A stretch of DNA of 64,000 nt, from positions 124,001 through 188,000 of the forward strand of contig NZ_JAHXRI010000004.1 of NCBI RefSeq assembly GCF_019923725.1. The letters run 5' to 3'. This document shows positions 19,805 through 27,463 of the stretch, one piece after another. How positions within the stretch are numbered: the first letter of the stretch is position 1; each line of letters begins with the position of its first letter. This DNA is from Zwartia hollandica (lineage in GTDB: Bacteria > Pseudomonadota > Gammaproteobacteria > Burkholderiales > Burkholderiaceae_B). The notes under the pieces were generated by a model. The model was not told the origin of the DNA. It saw only the letters and a program-made list of their open reading frames with translations, and did no database searches. The translations under genes and the position numbers were made by a program.

Positions 19805-20025
19805 ATGAAACGGTTGAAATTACTGGTGTGTTGTGTCGCCTTAGCCTTGGCGGGTTGTGCTGACGTTGCGAACTATCAAGCCAACCTGCAAACCTGGGTT
19901 GGACGCAGCGAGCAAACGCTAGAAGCCACCTGGCGAGCTCCGACGTCTATCACGCAGAATGGGAATGTTCGAATGGTTTAATCACCCACGCGCAGTTCGA
20001 AGGCAATGAGTGCGTTGCATACTAA
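19805..20025 (+). pseudogene. Frameshifted small outer-membrane lipoprotein
   Basis: ATG 19805 with a GGAG site opens a 58-codon frame with a lipoprotein signal (lipobox LAGC, Cys18) and the segment WVGRSEQTLEATWRAP, then stops at 19981. In another frame the DNA continues AEWECSNGLITHAQFEGNECVAY to TAA at 20023-20025. This matches the Cys-containing C-terminal end of the same kind of small betaproteobacterial lipoprotein, whose members pair a W-G-x-x-E-x-x-L...W-x-x-P segment with such an end. A frameshift, probably with loss of a central segment near 19945-19965, is the simplest reading. The family link is from memory of the motif pattern. Confidence 0.5.
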
Positions 20026-20034
20026 CAATCCTGC

Positions 20035-20463
20035 TTACTCAGGTACGACCCGGTAGTGCAAGCCGTTCTGGCCGTAGAGTGGGCGTACACGATAGCCTGC
20101 ACACTGATAGAAGTTAATGTTGTTGCGCGGCGCCAATACACAGCCTGCGGGCAATGTCGGATAGATTGAGCCAATAGGTGGAACTGAGCTGTACTCCACG
20201 ACGGGTGCCGGTGGTGCGTAGGGTGGAGCCGCAACGACTGCGCCACCGACCGCACCGGCTACCACTGCTGGGGCGACCCAACCAGGACCGGCCCAGCCAG
20301 GACCGCGCCAGCCAGGGCCGCCGCAGCGCCAGCCGCATCCCCAGCCTGGATGATAGAAGCCACCACCACCCCAGTAGCGTCCATGCCAATAGGCTTGAGC
20401 TTCGTTAGGCATTGTCGTGAGACCTGCGAGCGCCAGCAAAATAAATGCGAATAGCTTTTTCAT
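20035..20463 (-). CDS. Exported Gly/Trp-rich protein of unknown function
   Basis: The 142-residue protein has a cleavable signal peptide (MKKLFAFILLALAGLTT...AQA), then a Gly/Trp/Pro-rich block (HPGWGCGW, repeated PGW words, about residues 30-62), an Ala/Val-rich hydrophobic stretch (about 63-80), and a C-terminal part with two cysteines (AGCVLAP, QCAGYRV) likely to form a disulfide. The function is unknown; it is probably periplasmic or envelope-associated. It follows the DUF2092 gene by 18 bp on the same strand, with an AAGGAG site before its ATG, so the two are likely one operon. Confidence 0.75.
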   Translation of the reverse strand: MKKLFAFILLALAGLTTMPNEAQAYWHGRYWGGGGFYHPGWGCGWRCGGPGWRGPGWAGPGWVAPAVVAGAVGGAVVAAPPYAPPAPVVEYSSVPPIGSIYPTLPAGCVLAPRNNINFYQCAGYRVRPLYGQNGLHYRVVPE

Positions 20464-20481
20464 GTTTTTTCTCCTTGGCGA

Positions 20482-21282
20482 CTAATTTAGGGGCGCATCA
20501 ATACGCGCGAAGTCGACTTTGATGGCATCCTTCACTTTCTCGAGGCTGAACCGCTTTGGATCGACCGAGTGATTGACTTTCCAATCCCTAAATTCGAGTG
20601 TGACGCGAGGGCGATTAGGCTCTTTGGTGTAGATCATCGTCATCATGTAGGGCAGCTTATCTTGCGAGCCAATCCAGAATTGGCCTTCGACACCGCTACC
20701 GGCTAGGACGACAACATCGGTTTCGACGCCACCAACTAGTTTCGATTTTTCGACAATGAAGGCAGCGCGCAGATCACCTGTGATGTTGGCGTAGGGGTCA
20801 GACAGCAGGATCATGCCGCCGGGGAAATAAATGCCGGCCTTTTCAAAAATGAACTGCGCCATGGCATCAATGTCGCTCGGCGCCTTGCTGAATGCGACAA
20901 GATCTGAATCTGGTGTGATGACCGCAACGGATTTCCCGTCATAGATCAACTCGCTAGGATTACCTTGGCCAGTGCGGACAGCTGTTAATTTGTTTGGGCG
21001 CTGCAAGGTAAATTCAGAATTCGAGGTGTAGATCACCGCGATGCCATCAATGGATGGTGCTTCTGACTGAACGCGTACCTGAAACTGAAGTGTTTTTGCG
21101 CCCGCCAGTTTTGCACTCATGCCCTTGACGATATCCAGAGCACCTTGCTCAATCGCTGGAATTTGCTTGGGTGGAGCCTTCAATGCAGGTGCTGCCTGTT
21201 GCGCCATGGTCGAACCCATGCCAAAACTCGTCGCGAGTATGAGCGCTACGCCAGCCAGTCTCATCGATTTCATAGCCTTCAT
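20482..21282 (-). CDS. Exported DUF2092 family protein (LolA-like fold)
   Basis: A 266-residue protein with a signal peptide ending near MAQQAA. The body carries the pattern RPNKLTAVRTGQG...LIYDGKSVAVITPD and FWIGSQDKLPYMMTMIYTKE...VTLEFRDWKVN, as in DUF2092 proteins, which share a half-barrel with the lipoprotein carrier LolA. No reaction is known. An AAGGAG site sits eight bases upstream of the chosen ATG. It is first in a two-gene operon with the Gly/Trp-rich exported protein, so the pair may act together in the cell envelope. Confidence 0.8.
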   Translation of the reverse strand: MKAMKSMRLAGVALILATSFGMGSTMAQQAAPALKAPPKQIPAIEQGALDIVKGMSAKLAGAKTLQFQVRVQSEAPSIDGIAVIYTSNSEFTLQRPNKLTAVRTGQGNPSELIYDGKSVAVITPDSDLVAFSKAPSDIDAMAQFIFEKAGIYFPGGMILLSDPYANITGDLRAAFIVEKSKLVGGVETDVVVLAGSGVEGQFWIGSQDKLPYMMTMIYTKEPNRPRVTLEFRDWKVNHSVDPKRFSLEKVKDAIKVDFARIDAPLN

Positions 21283-21423
21283 CGGTGTCTCCTTAAAGAG
21301 TCCTTCTTGCTTGCGTGATTATCCACGTAAGAAGTAGGGTTGAATGTAGCACCGGTTCAAGGTCTGGCCGTTGGGCTTTACCCTTGGTTGAACAAATAAT
21401 GGTGTTGTATTTCGATTTAAAAG

Positions 21424-22212
21424 TTATTCAGGTAACTCAATCCCGCAATAAGCATAGCCGCCATCTACCCGCAAGACAGTTCCCGTCATGTAGCTCGATG
21501 CCGTCGAAGCAAGCAAGAGTAGAGGACCTGCCAATTCGGATGGCTCTGCAGCACGCCCCATGGGAATGGCGGCACGCCAATTCTTACCGTTTGGTCCATT
21601 TAGTATTCCTTCAACCATCGGTGTATTCATCCAGCCAGGTGCTAAGCAATTTACGCGGATTTGATATTGGACCAACTCCATCGCCATGTTACGTGTCAGG
21701 TGCTCCACCGCAGCTTTAGAGCTTGCATAGGGCACGCGCTTGAGTTGTGCGCGCAATCCGAGCGAAGATGAAATGTTGATAATTCTGCCCTTGATATGCT
21801 GCGCAACCATATATTGAGAGATGTGGGTGGCGGCCATCCAGCTCCCTTTTAAGTTCACATCAAAGACGCGATCCCAATCTTCTGCCGTCTGATCGAATAA
21901 CGCTGCATCCGAACCCAACACGCCCGCACAGTTAACCAAGACATCAATTCTTTTGAAATGATTGTTTGTCTGCTCAATCAGAAAAAGAATATCCTGCTCG
22001 TTGGTCACGTCGCATTGTTGAATGCGCACTCTCTCGCCCGAAGGATCGGTTGCCTGTAAGAGCAATCGCAGGCTCGCTTCATCCGTATCCGCAAGAACCA
22101 GATACGCGCCAGCATCGAATAATATTTTGACGAGTTCTCGGCCTAATCCCCCTGCGGCACCTGTCACGACGGCGACCTGATTTTCCAGGGAAAATTGTTT
22201 TATCCAGTTCAT
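21424..22212 (-). CDS. Short-chain dehydrogenase/reductase
   Basis: Classical SDR oxidoreductase of 262 residues. The NAD(P) motif TGAAGGLG lies near residues 17-24, NCAG near 92, and the catalytic Ser-Tyr-Lys set is in SSSLGLRAQ...PYASSKAA. The C-terminal VDGG segment is present. The start at 22212 (MNWIKQFSLENQ) is chosen because the longer frame to 22341 is read antisense through the 84-bp aminotransferase-like remnant and has no homology to SDRs. The residue after the first Rossmann strand (ADTD) points to NAD rather than NADP. The substrate is unknown. Confidence 0.88.
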   Translation of the reverse strand: MNWIKQFSLENQVAVVTGAAGGLGRELVKILFDAGAYLVLADTDEASLRLLLQATDPSGERVRIQQCDVTNEQDILFLIEQTNNHFKRIDVLVNCAGVLGSDAALFDQTAEDWDRVFDVNLKGSWMAATHISQYMVAQHIKGRIINISSSLGLRAQLKRVPYASSKAAVEHLTRNMAMELVQYQIRVNCLAPGWMNTPMVEGILNGPNGKNWRAAIPMGRAAEPSELAGPLLLLASTASSYMTGTVLRVDGGYAYCGIELPE

Positions 22213-22235
22213 CGAGGTTGGCCTTTTAGGGTTCG

Positions 22236-22319
22236 TGGATGCGGTTGACGCCCCGATTATTCCTGCAATCGCCGCTTTAGTATGCGACAACCTGGGAACG
22301 ATTTCTTTAGGGCAGGGCG
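22236..22319 (+). pseudogene. 84-bp remnant of a second aminotransferase gene start
   Basis: Bases 22236-22319 match 23843-23926, the 5' end of the intact aminotransferase gene, at 76 of 84 positions in the same orientation. Of the eight differences, six are silent third-position or leucine-codon changes and two alter an amino acid (Arg to Cys, Pro to Leu). The similarity stops sharply after GGGCAGGGCG. This pattern points to a paralogue or transferred allele that diverged under selection before all but its start was lost. It also carries the upstream region of the leftward SDR gene. Confidence 0.75.
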
Positions 22320-22347
22320 GAGAGGCATAAGAATGCGCCAAATACGC

Positions 22348-23157
22348 TTACTCGCGCGGCAGTAGTCGTTCGACCGCGATACACACGGGTGTCAGATCAG
22401 GGATGATGAAACGCGTGAAGTGATCCAAGGCAGGGCGCATAGCTTGCACGTTAGCTGGTGCTGCCGGGACGGAGGGTAACATCGCCATTGCCTCGGTCTC
22501 TGCTGCGCGGCAGGCCGACGTGCTTGCTGCCAGCATAGCGGAGGGTGTGTATAAAGGCGCCAAACCGCTCGGAAAGTAATCGATTAATGCGGGCCAGCGT
22601 GCAAGTTCTAAATAAAGGCTCGGAATAATCCCCCCTTGTGCGCCGTCGTGCCGCAGTGCGAGCGCTTTGATGGCTTGTGCACGCTCCGGATCCAGAGAGT
22701 CGATGCGAGGTATGGGAGGCAAGGGCGCGGCAGCCTTTGGTGGTTCCGCAGAGACAAACACAGGCGTGGCACCTACAGCACCATCCAGCTTCAGTCTCAG
22801 CGCTGTGAGTGCGATCAGGTTGGTGCAGTTACCGCGCACATAGTTAGCAATCAAGTCGCGAAAATCATTCAGATCGGCGTCACTCAGACCCATGGCACGC
22901 CAAGCATCGATTGTTAGCGGATTGAGAGTAGGCAAGGCAATGTTTGCCATCACGCGTTGACGGGCAGCAATCATTTGTTCGGAAGCCACTAGCGGCCGCA
23001 CAGCATCCCAGGCCCAGTCAAGCACGCCAGGAAGTGCGGCGAAGTGCCGCCAGATCAGATTGACGAGCGATAAGCCGGAGGTCAGTCGGATATCGGCGTA
23101 GATCGCAGCGATTTCAGGAGGGGCGTTAAGAGGGTGGATTTCTGGGAGGTTGTTCAT
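22348..23157 (-). CDS. Putative DehI-like protein (halocarboxylic acid dehalogenase fold)
   Basis: The 269-residue protein begins with IAAIYADIR...VNLIWRHFAALPGVLDWAWDAVRP. A related pattern recurs in the second half (IPSLYLELARWPALIDYFPSGLAPLY), so it appears to be an internal duplication of about 130 residues. This two-repeat helical layout and the NLIWRHFAxxPGxLxWxW words resemble DehI, which hydrolyses both enantiomers of 2-haloacids. The catalytic Asp of DehI could not be confirmed by eye. It could be a non-dehalogenase relative. Confidence 0.5.
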   Translation of the reverse strand: MNNLPEIHPLNAPPEIAAIYADIRLTSGLSLVNLIWRHFAALPGVLDWAWDAVRPLVASEQMIAARQRVMANIALPTLNPLTIDAWRAMGLSDADLNDFRDLIANYVRGNCTNLIALTALRLKLDGAVGATPVFVSAEPPKAAAPLPPIPRIDSLDPERAQAIKALALRHDGAQGGIIPSLYLELARWPALIDYFPSGLAPLYTPSAMLAASTSACRAAETEAMAMLPSVPAAPANVQAMRPALDHFTRFIIPDLTPVCIAVERLLPRE

Positions 23158-23195
23158 TTTGGGGCTTTAGTGAGATAAATCGTTCAGAGACGGAT

Positions 23196-23224
23196 TTGAC
23201 TAAGCGTACGCTTTTGCGTACTAT
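23196..23224 (+). promoter_or_regulatory. Promoter and overlapping operator of the YefM/YoeB pair
   Basis: TTGACT (23196-23201) and TACTAT (23219-23224) are spaced by 17 bp. The spacer contains a perfect 12-bp palindrome AAGCGTACGCTT (23202-23213), and GCGTAC is repeated at 23216-23221, over the -10. Repressor binding there would block the promoter, as expected for an autoregulated toxin-antitoxin operon. GTAC-centred sites are known for YefM-YoeB. Confidence 0.65.
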
Positions 23225-23245
23225 ACAGGAAAAAGAGGTGAACTT

Positions 23246-23488
23246 ATGAACACAATAACCGCAAGCGAAGCAAGAGCAGGCCTTTATCGTTTGATTGATC
23301 AGACGGCGGAGTCACATAAGCCAGTCATCATTTCTGGTAAGCGGACAAATGCTGTTTTAGTTTCTGAGGAAGATTGGAGCGCGATCCAAGAAACGTTGTA
23401 TCTGTTAGCCATTCCTGGGATGCGAGAGTCGATTAAAGAAGCGATGGCTGAGCCTCTTGCAAAAAGTAAAAGGACGCTCAAATGGTAG
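23246..23488 (+). CDS. yefM: Antitoxin of the Phd/YefM family
   Basis: The 80-residue protein MNTITASEARAGLYRLIDQ has the Phd/YefM DNA-binding N-terminus and the PVIISGKR...AVLVSEEDWSAIQETLYLL segment of YefM antitoxins, with a C-terminal tail that would wrap the toxin. AAAGAGG lies at a good distance before the ATG. It overlaps the toxin gene by seven bases. It is expected to repress its own promoter from the palindrome at 23202-23213. Confidence 0.9.
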   Translation: MNTITASEARAGLYRLIDQTAESHKPVIISGKRTNAVLVSEEDWSAIQETLYLLAIPGMRESIKEAMAEPLAKSKRTLKW

Positions 23489-23748
23489 TTTGGGAGTTGG
23501 TTTATTCCAAATATGCCATTAAGGACGCAAAAAAACTCTCTGGGGCAGGGCTTAAAGCCAAAGCGCAGGCTTTGCTAGATATTTTAGAAGTTGATCCACT
23601 ACAAAATCCTCCGCCCTTTGAAAAGTTGGTGGGAGACCTGAATGGTGCATATTCACGTCGAATTAATATTCAACATCGCTTGGTATATGAAGTTTTTCGC
23701 AAAGAAAAGATAGTGCGTGTTTTGCGAATGTGGTCTCACTACGAATAA
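23482..23748 (+). CDS. yoeB: Toxin of the YoeB/Txe family (ribosome-dependent mRNA interferase)
   Basis: The 88-residue protein shows the YoeB core, including PPFEKLVGDLNGAYSRRIN, IQHRLVYEV and the C-terminal MWSHYE. The Glu of PPFEKL, the Arg of HRLVY and the terminal His-Tyr match the catalytic residues of YoeB, which cuts mRNA in the ribosomal A site. The gene appears intact and full length. It lies just upstream of the aminotransferase gene, with no terminator visible between them. Confidence 0.9.
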   Translation: MVVWELVYSKYAIKDAKKLSGAGLKAKAQALLDILEVDPLQNPPPFEKLVGDLNGAYSRRINIQHRLVYEVFRKEKIVRVLRMWSHYE

Positions 23749-23817
23749 AGTGGCTCTCGCGAGCTATCCGCGCAGTGTAGAATTTTAAGACCTTTGATCC
23801 CTGTAGCCCAGATTTAT

Positions 23818-25008
23818 ATGATGAAACGCCATTCCTCTCGCATGGATGCGGTTGACGCACCGATCATTCCCGCAATCGCCGCCTTGGTGCGCGACAACCC
23901 GGGAACGATTTCTTTAGGGCAGGGCGTTGTGAATTACGGCCCACCAGCCGAGGCCATTGCTGCGCTACCCAGTGCCATGGGGGATATTAATCTCAACAAA
24001 TACCAGTCAGTCTTTGGAATGCCGAGTTTGATTGAGGGGCTACAAACGAAACTCGCCACAGAAAATGACATCGTTGTCGGGTCTGATTCCATTGTGATGG
24101 CGACGGCAGGCAGCAACATGGCCTTCCTGAACTGTGTCATGGCCGTAGGCGACCCAGGCGATGAATTTATTTTGCCGATGCCGTTTTATTTCAATCAAGA
24201 AATGGCGATTCGAATGGTGGGCTGTGTGCCGGTCCCTGTGCCGACGAATGCAGACTGGAGTTTGAACGTAGAGGCGTTAGCTGCGGCGATCACACCGCGC
24301 ACCCGTGCAATTATCACGGTATCGCCTAACAACCCCACCGGTGCGGTCTATTCGCAAGAATCGCTCACTGCGGTCAATGCACTGTGTGCAGCGAAAGGTA
24401 TCTATCACTTTAGCGATGAAGCCTACGAATACTTTACGTATGAAGGCGTCAAGCATTTTTCACCCGCATCGCTTCCTGGCGCGCAGAAGCACACGCTGTC
24501 GTTCTTTTCAATGTCCAAGAACTACGGTATGGCCAGTTGGCGGTTAGGTTACGTTGTCTTTCCTGCCGACTTGTTCGATGCAATGAATAAAGTGCAGGAT
24601 ACAAACTTAATCTGCGCACCGATTCCATCCCAAATCTTGGCAGCCGAGGTCTTAAAGTTTGGTCGCGCCTGGGTGCAGCCCAAAGTGGACGCGTTGTCGA
24701 GCGTACGTAAAGACGTCTACGGCCTCTTAAGTGGCCTCGGTGAGCTGGCACAGTTTCCGCAAACGCAAGGCGCGTTTTATGTATTGATGAAACTGCCTGG
24801 TTTACCGAAGGGACAAGACCCGCTAGCTTTTAATCGTGCGATGGCAGAAAAGCACAAGGTTGTTTCCATACCCGGTTTCGCGTTTGGTTTGACGGATACG
24901 AGCGCAGCGAACTACCAGCGTTTGTCCTACGGTGCGTTGCAACCCGCCACTGTTACCCAAGGCGTTGAGCGCTATGTTCAAGCTGTGAAAGACTGGTACA
25001 AAAATTAA
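23818..25008 (+). CDS. PLP-dependent aminotransferase, class I/II
   Basis: Fold type I aminotransferase of 396 residues. SLGQGVVNYGPP and MATAGSNMAF lie in the N-terminal half, PNNPTG near residue 172, DEAYEYFTYEG near 204, the PLP lysine in SMSKNYGMASWRLGY (about K234), and a C-terminal RLSYGAL substrate Arg. The substrate is not evident; aspartate/aromatic or kynurenine-type enzymes share this layout. No clear ribosome site precedes the ATGs at 23818 and 23821. An 84-bp near-copy of its start lies 1.6 kb upstream. The next gene starts 24 bp downstream. Confidence 0.87.
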   Translation: MMKRHSSRMDAVDAPIIPAIAALVRDNPGTISLGQGVVNYGPPAEAIAALPSAMGDINLNKYQSVFGMPSLIEGLQTKLATENDIVVGSDSIVMATAGSNMAFLNCVMAVGDPGDEFILPMPFYFNQEMAIRMVGCVPVPVPTNADWSLNVEALAAAITPRTRAIITVSPNNPTGAVYSQESLTAVNALCAAKGIYHFSDEAYEYFTYEGVKHFSPASLPGAQKHTLSFFSMSKNYGMASWRLGYVVFPADLFDAMNKVQDTNLICAPIPSQILAAEVLKFGRAWVQPKVDALSSVRKDVYGLLSGLGELAQFPQTQGAFYVLMKLPGLPKGQDPLAFNRAMAEKHKVVSIPGFAFGLTDTSAANYQRLSYGALQPATVTQGVERYVQAVKDWYKN

Positions 25009-25032
25009 CTCTTTTAGAAAGGTCTTGTCCTC

Positions 25033-26196
25033 ATGACGCCTTTAAGCGCTTCGGTTCTACCCTCGGGCGTGCGGTCGCGCTTTATACCGAACGTCAATGG
25101 CATCACGTTTCATGTGCTTGAAGCCGGCTTTGAGACGCCAGAGCGTCCTTTGGTGCTGTTACTGCACGGGTTTCCAGAGCTTGCTTATAGTTGGCGTAAA
25201 GTCATGCAGCCGCTTGCGCAAGCAGGCTATCACGTGATCGCACCAGATGTGCGAGGCTATGGTCGCAGCGGTGGGACCGAGATCAAGTATGGCGACGATA
25301 TGCGTCCCTTTGGGTCGCTGAATAAAATCAACGATATGCTCGCCTTAGTCGCGGCACTCGGTTACAAGACTGTTGCAGGCGTGTTTGGTCATGATCAAGG
25401 CTCGCCTCTTGCAGGGTGGTGTGCGCTGACCCGACCCGATATCTTTCGCTCGGTCATTCTTATGAGCTCGCCTTTTCGTGGTGCGCCAGATCCGTGGCCG
25501 TTCGATACGATCAATAAGCCGGCTGCACCCGCCACCCCGAATCCGATCAATGAAGATTTGGCCAAACTTTCGCCGCCACGCAAGTATTACCAGGTGTACT
25601 ACGCCACAGAACCTGCTAACGAAAACATGTGGCACGCCAAGCAAGGGCTGCATAGTTTTTTGCGTGCCTACTATCACGTCAAAAGTGCGGATTGGCTTGA
25701 AAATAAGCCTTTCCCGTTGAAGGCGTTGATCGCAAGCGAATGGGAAAAGCTGCCTCGGTACTACGTAATGGATTTAAATCTGGGGATGGCTGAGTCCGTA
25801 GCTCCTGATATGCCCTCGGAGGCTGCGATCGCCGCCTGTAAGTGGCTACCGGACGCTGAACTGAAGGTCTACAGCGAAGAGTACGGTCGCAATGGCTTTC
25901 AGGGCGGCTTGCAAGGCTATCGAGTTGGGCGGCTTGACCGAGAGTTGCGAATCTTCGCTGGTCGCACAATCGATGTGCCGTGTATTTTCATCGGCGGCAA
26001 AAGCGACTGGGGTGTGTATCAGACACCTGGTGGTCTTGAGTCGGTACAAAAAACCTTGACCACCCAAATGCAAGGCACCCATCTGATCGAGGGTGCCGGG
26101 CATTGGGTGCAACAAGAACAGCCAGAGAAAGTCAGTGCGTTGTTTATTGACTTTCTCAGGCGTAACGTCTCTACATCTGGTTCGGTAACCAGGTGA
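25033..26196 (+). CDS. Alpha/beta hydrolase, soluble epoxide hydrolase type
   Basis: A 387-residue alpha/beta-fold enzyme. HGFPE (45-49) forms the oxyanion region, DVRGYGRS follows, and the nucleophile elbow is GHDQGS with Asp121. The catalytic base is probably the His of GAGHWVQQEQP near the C-terminus. A cap domain lies between (about 140-300) with several tyrosines. Asp rather than Ser at the elbow fits epoxide hydrolases and haloalkane dehalogenases; the HGFPE motif favours the former. Its last 26 bases overlap the end of the convergent TRAP permease gene, leaving no room for a terminator. Confidence 0.82.
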   Translation: MTPLSASVLPSGVRSRFIPNVNGITFHVLEAGFETPERPLVLLLHGFPELAYSWRKVMQPLAQAGYHVIAPDVRGYGRSGGTEIKYGDDMRPFGSLNKINDMLALVAALGYKTVAGVFGHDQGSPLAGWCALTRPDIFRSVILMSSPFRGAPDPWPFDTINKPAAPATPNPINEDLAKLSPPRKYYQVYYATEPANENMWHAKQGLHSFLRAYYHVKSADWLENKPFPLKALIASEWEKLPRYYVMDLNLGMAESVAPDMPSEAAIAACKWLPDAELKVYSEEYGRNGFQGGLQGYRVGRLDRELRIFAGRTIDVPCIFIGGKSDWGVYQTPGGLESVQKTLTTQMQGTHLIEGAGHWVQQEQPEKVSALFIDFLRRNVSTSGSVTR

Positions 26197-27463
26197 CGAT
26201 TTCTGGGAAGATCATCAGGAATATGGTGAAGAGGATGATGATAATCGCGTAGGGTAGAGCACCCCACATGACGTCCTCAATACCACCTTTGTCTGGTCGA
26301 ATGCCATGCACGACAAACAGGTTCATACCGACTGGGGGTGTGATCAAGCCTAGTTCGCACATCAGAATCACAAAGATGCCAAACCAGATGGGATCAATGC
26401 CTAGTGCAACAGCGATCGGGTAGGTCACGGGAATCGTTGCCACCATCATCGACAGCACATCCATGAACATACCCAAGAGCAGATAGAACAAGATCAATCC
26501 GAGTATCAGTGCCGTCGGAGACAGTCCCAGACCGGTTACCCACTTTGTCATGACTTCAGCGACACCCGTCAGGCTGATAGTCAGATTCAAAATAAACGCG
26601 GCGGCAATAATCAGGAGAATCATTCCCGACACACGAGCGGTCGAGATAAAACAGCCTCGTAAGAGTGCCCAATTTAAGCGGCCTGACTTCAACACAAACA
26701 AAACAACAGTAGTGACACCTAAGGCGGCACTCTCAGTCGCTGTCGCAATACCAAAATATAGACTTCCCATCACAACACCAAAAACAATCATCGGTGGAAT
26801 GAGATGCACAGATGCTTTTAACTTGTACTCGAGCGAGACTTTCTCCTCCCGCATGGCATTACCGCTAAGCAGACTAGTAATCGCGATGTACAGCATGAAA
26901 GAGCCGGTTAGTAATAACCCAGGAATGATGCCGGCAATGAACAGTTTGCCGATCGAGTTGCTCGTCAACGAGCCGTAGATAATCATGTTGACGCTAGGTG
27001 GGATAAGAATCCCCAGAGTCCCACCTGCCGCGATAGAGCCCAGCGACGGTCGAATCGGATAGCCGCGCTTCATCAGTGAGGGCAAAGCAACTGTCGAAAT
27101 CGTTGCAGCCGTCGCCACCGACGACCCGGAGGTTGCAGCAAACAACGCGCAACTACCGATGTTTGTGTGTAGTAACCCACCAGGCAGTCGACCAAACCAA
27201 GCAGAAAGTGCTAGGTACATTCTGTCTGCAATACCGGACCGAAGCAAAAGCTCCCCAAGCAAAATGAACATTGGAATGGAGGTCAGCAGATTCTCGTTTT
27301 GAACACCCCAAAGAACGGGCGCGATCGAGTTCATAAACGGTAGACCATAGACGGCCACGCCACCGACGATACCGACTAGGGCCATTGAGACAGCAATGGG
27401 GACGCCAGCGATCATCATGAAAACCATGATCAAAAACGCAATAATGATAATCGTTGGGCTCAT
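26171..27463 (-). CDS. TRAP transporter large permease subunit, DctM type (second system)
   Basis: Integral membrane protein of 430 residues with about 12 predicted helices, the ion-driven channel part of a TRAP transporter. Typical patterns are FILLGELLLRSGIADRMY, a Gly/Ser/Thr-rich loop GSSVATAATISTVALPSL, GILIPPSVNMIIYG, and a C-terminal ELGLITPPVGMNLFVVHG. It overlaps the small-subunit gene by four bases and is last in the leftward operon. Its stop lies inside the convergent hydrolase gene. Confidence 0.92.
   Translation of the reverse strand: MSPTIIIIAFLIMVFMMIAGVPIAVSMALVGIVGGVAVYGLPFMNSIAPVLWGVQNENLLTSIPMFILLGELLLRSGIADRMYLALSAWFGRLPGGLLHTNIGSCALFAATSGSSVATAATISTVALPSLMKRGYPIRPSLGSIAAGGTLGILIPPSVNMIIYGSLTSNSIGKLFIAGIIPGLLLTGSFMLYIAITSLLSGNAMREEKVSLEYKLKASVHLIPPMIVFGVVMGSLYFGIATATESAALGVTTVVLFVLKSGRLNWALLRGCFISTARVSGMILLIIAAAFILNLTISLTGVAEVMTKWVTGLGLSPTALILGLILFYLLLGMFMDVLSMMVATIPVTYPIAVALGIDPIWFGIFVILMCELGLITPPVGMNLFVVHGIRPDKGGIEDVMWGALPYAIIIILFTIFLMIFPEIVTWLPNQM

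Noticed and set aside
22213-22341. N-terminal extension of the short-chain dehydrogenase up to 22341
   Set aside because: The extra 43 codons are read antisense through the aminotransferase remnant and have no similarity to SDR proteins.
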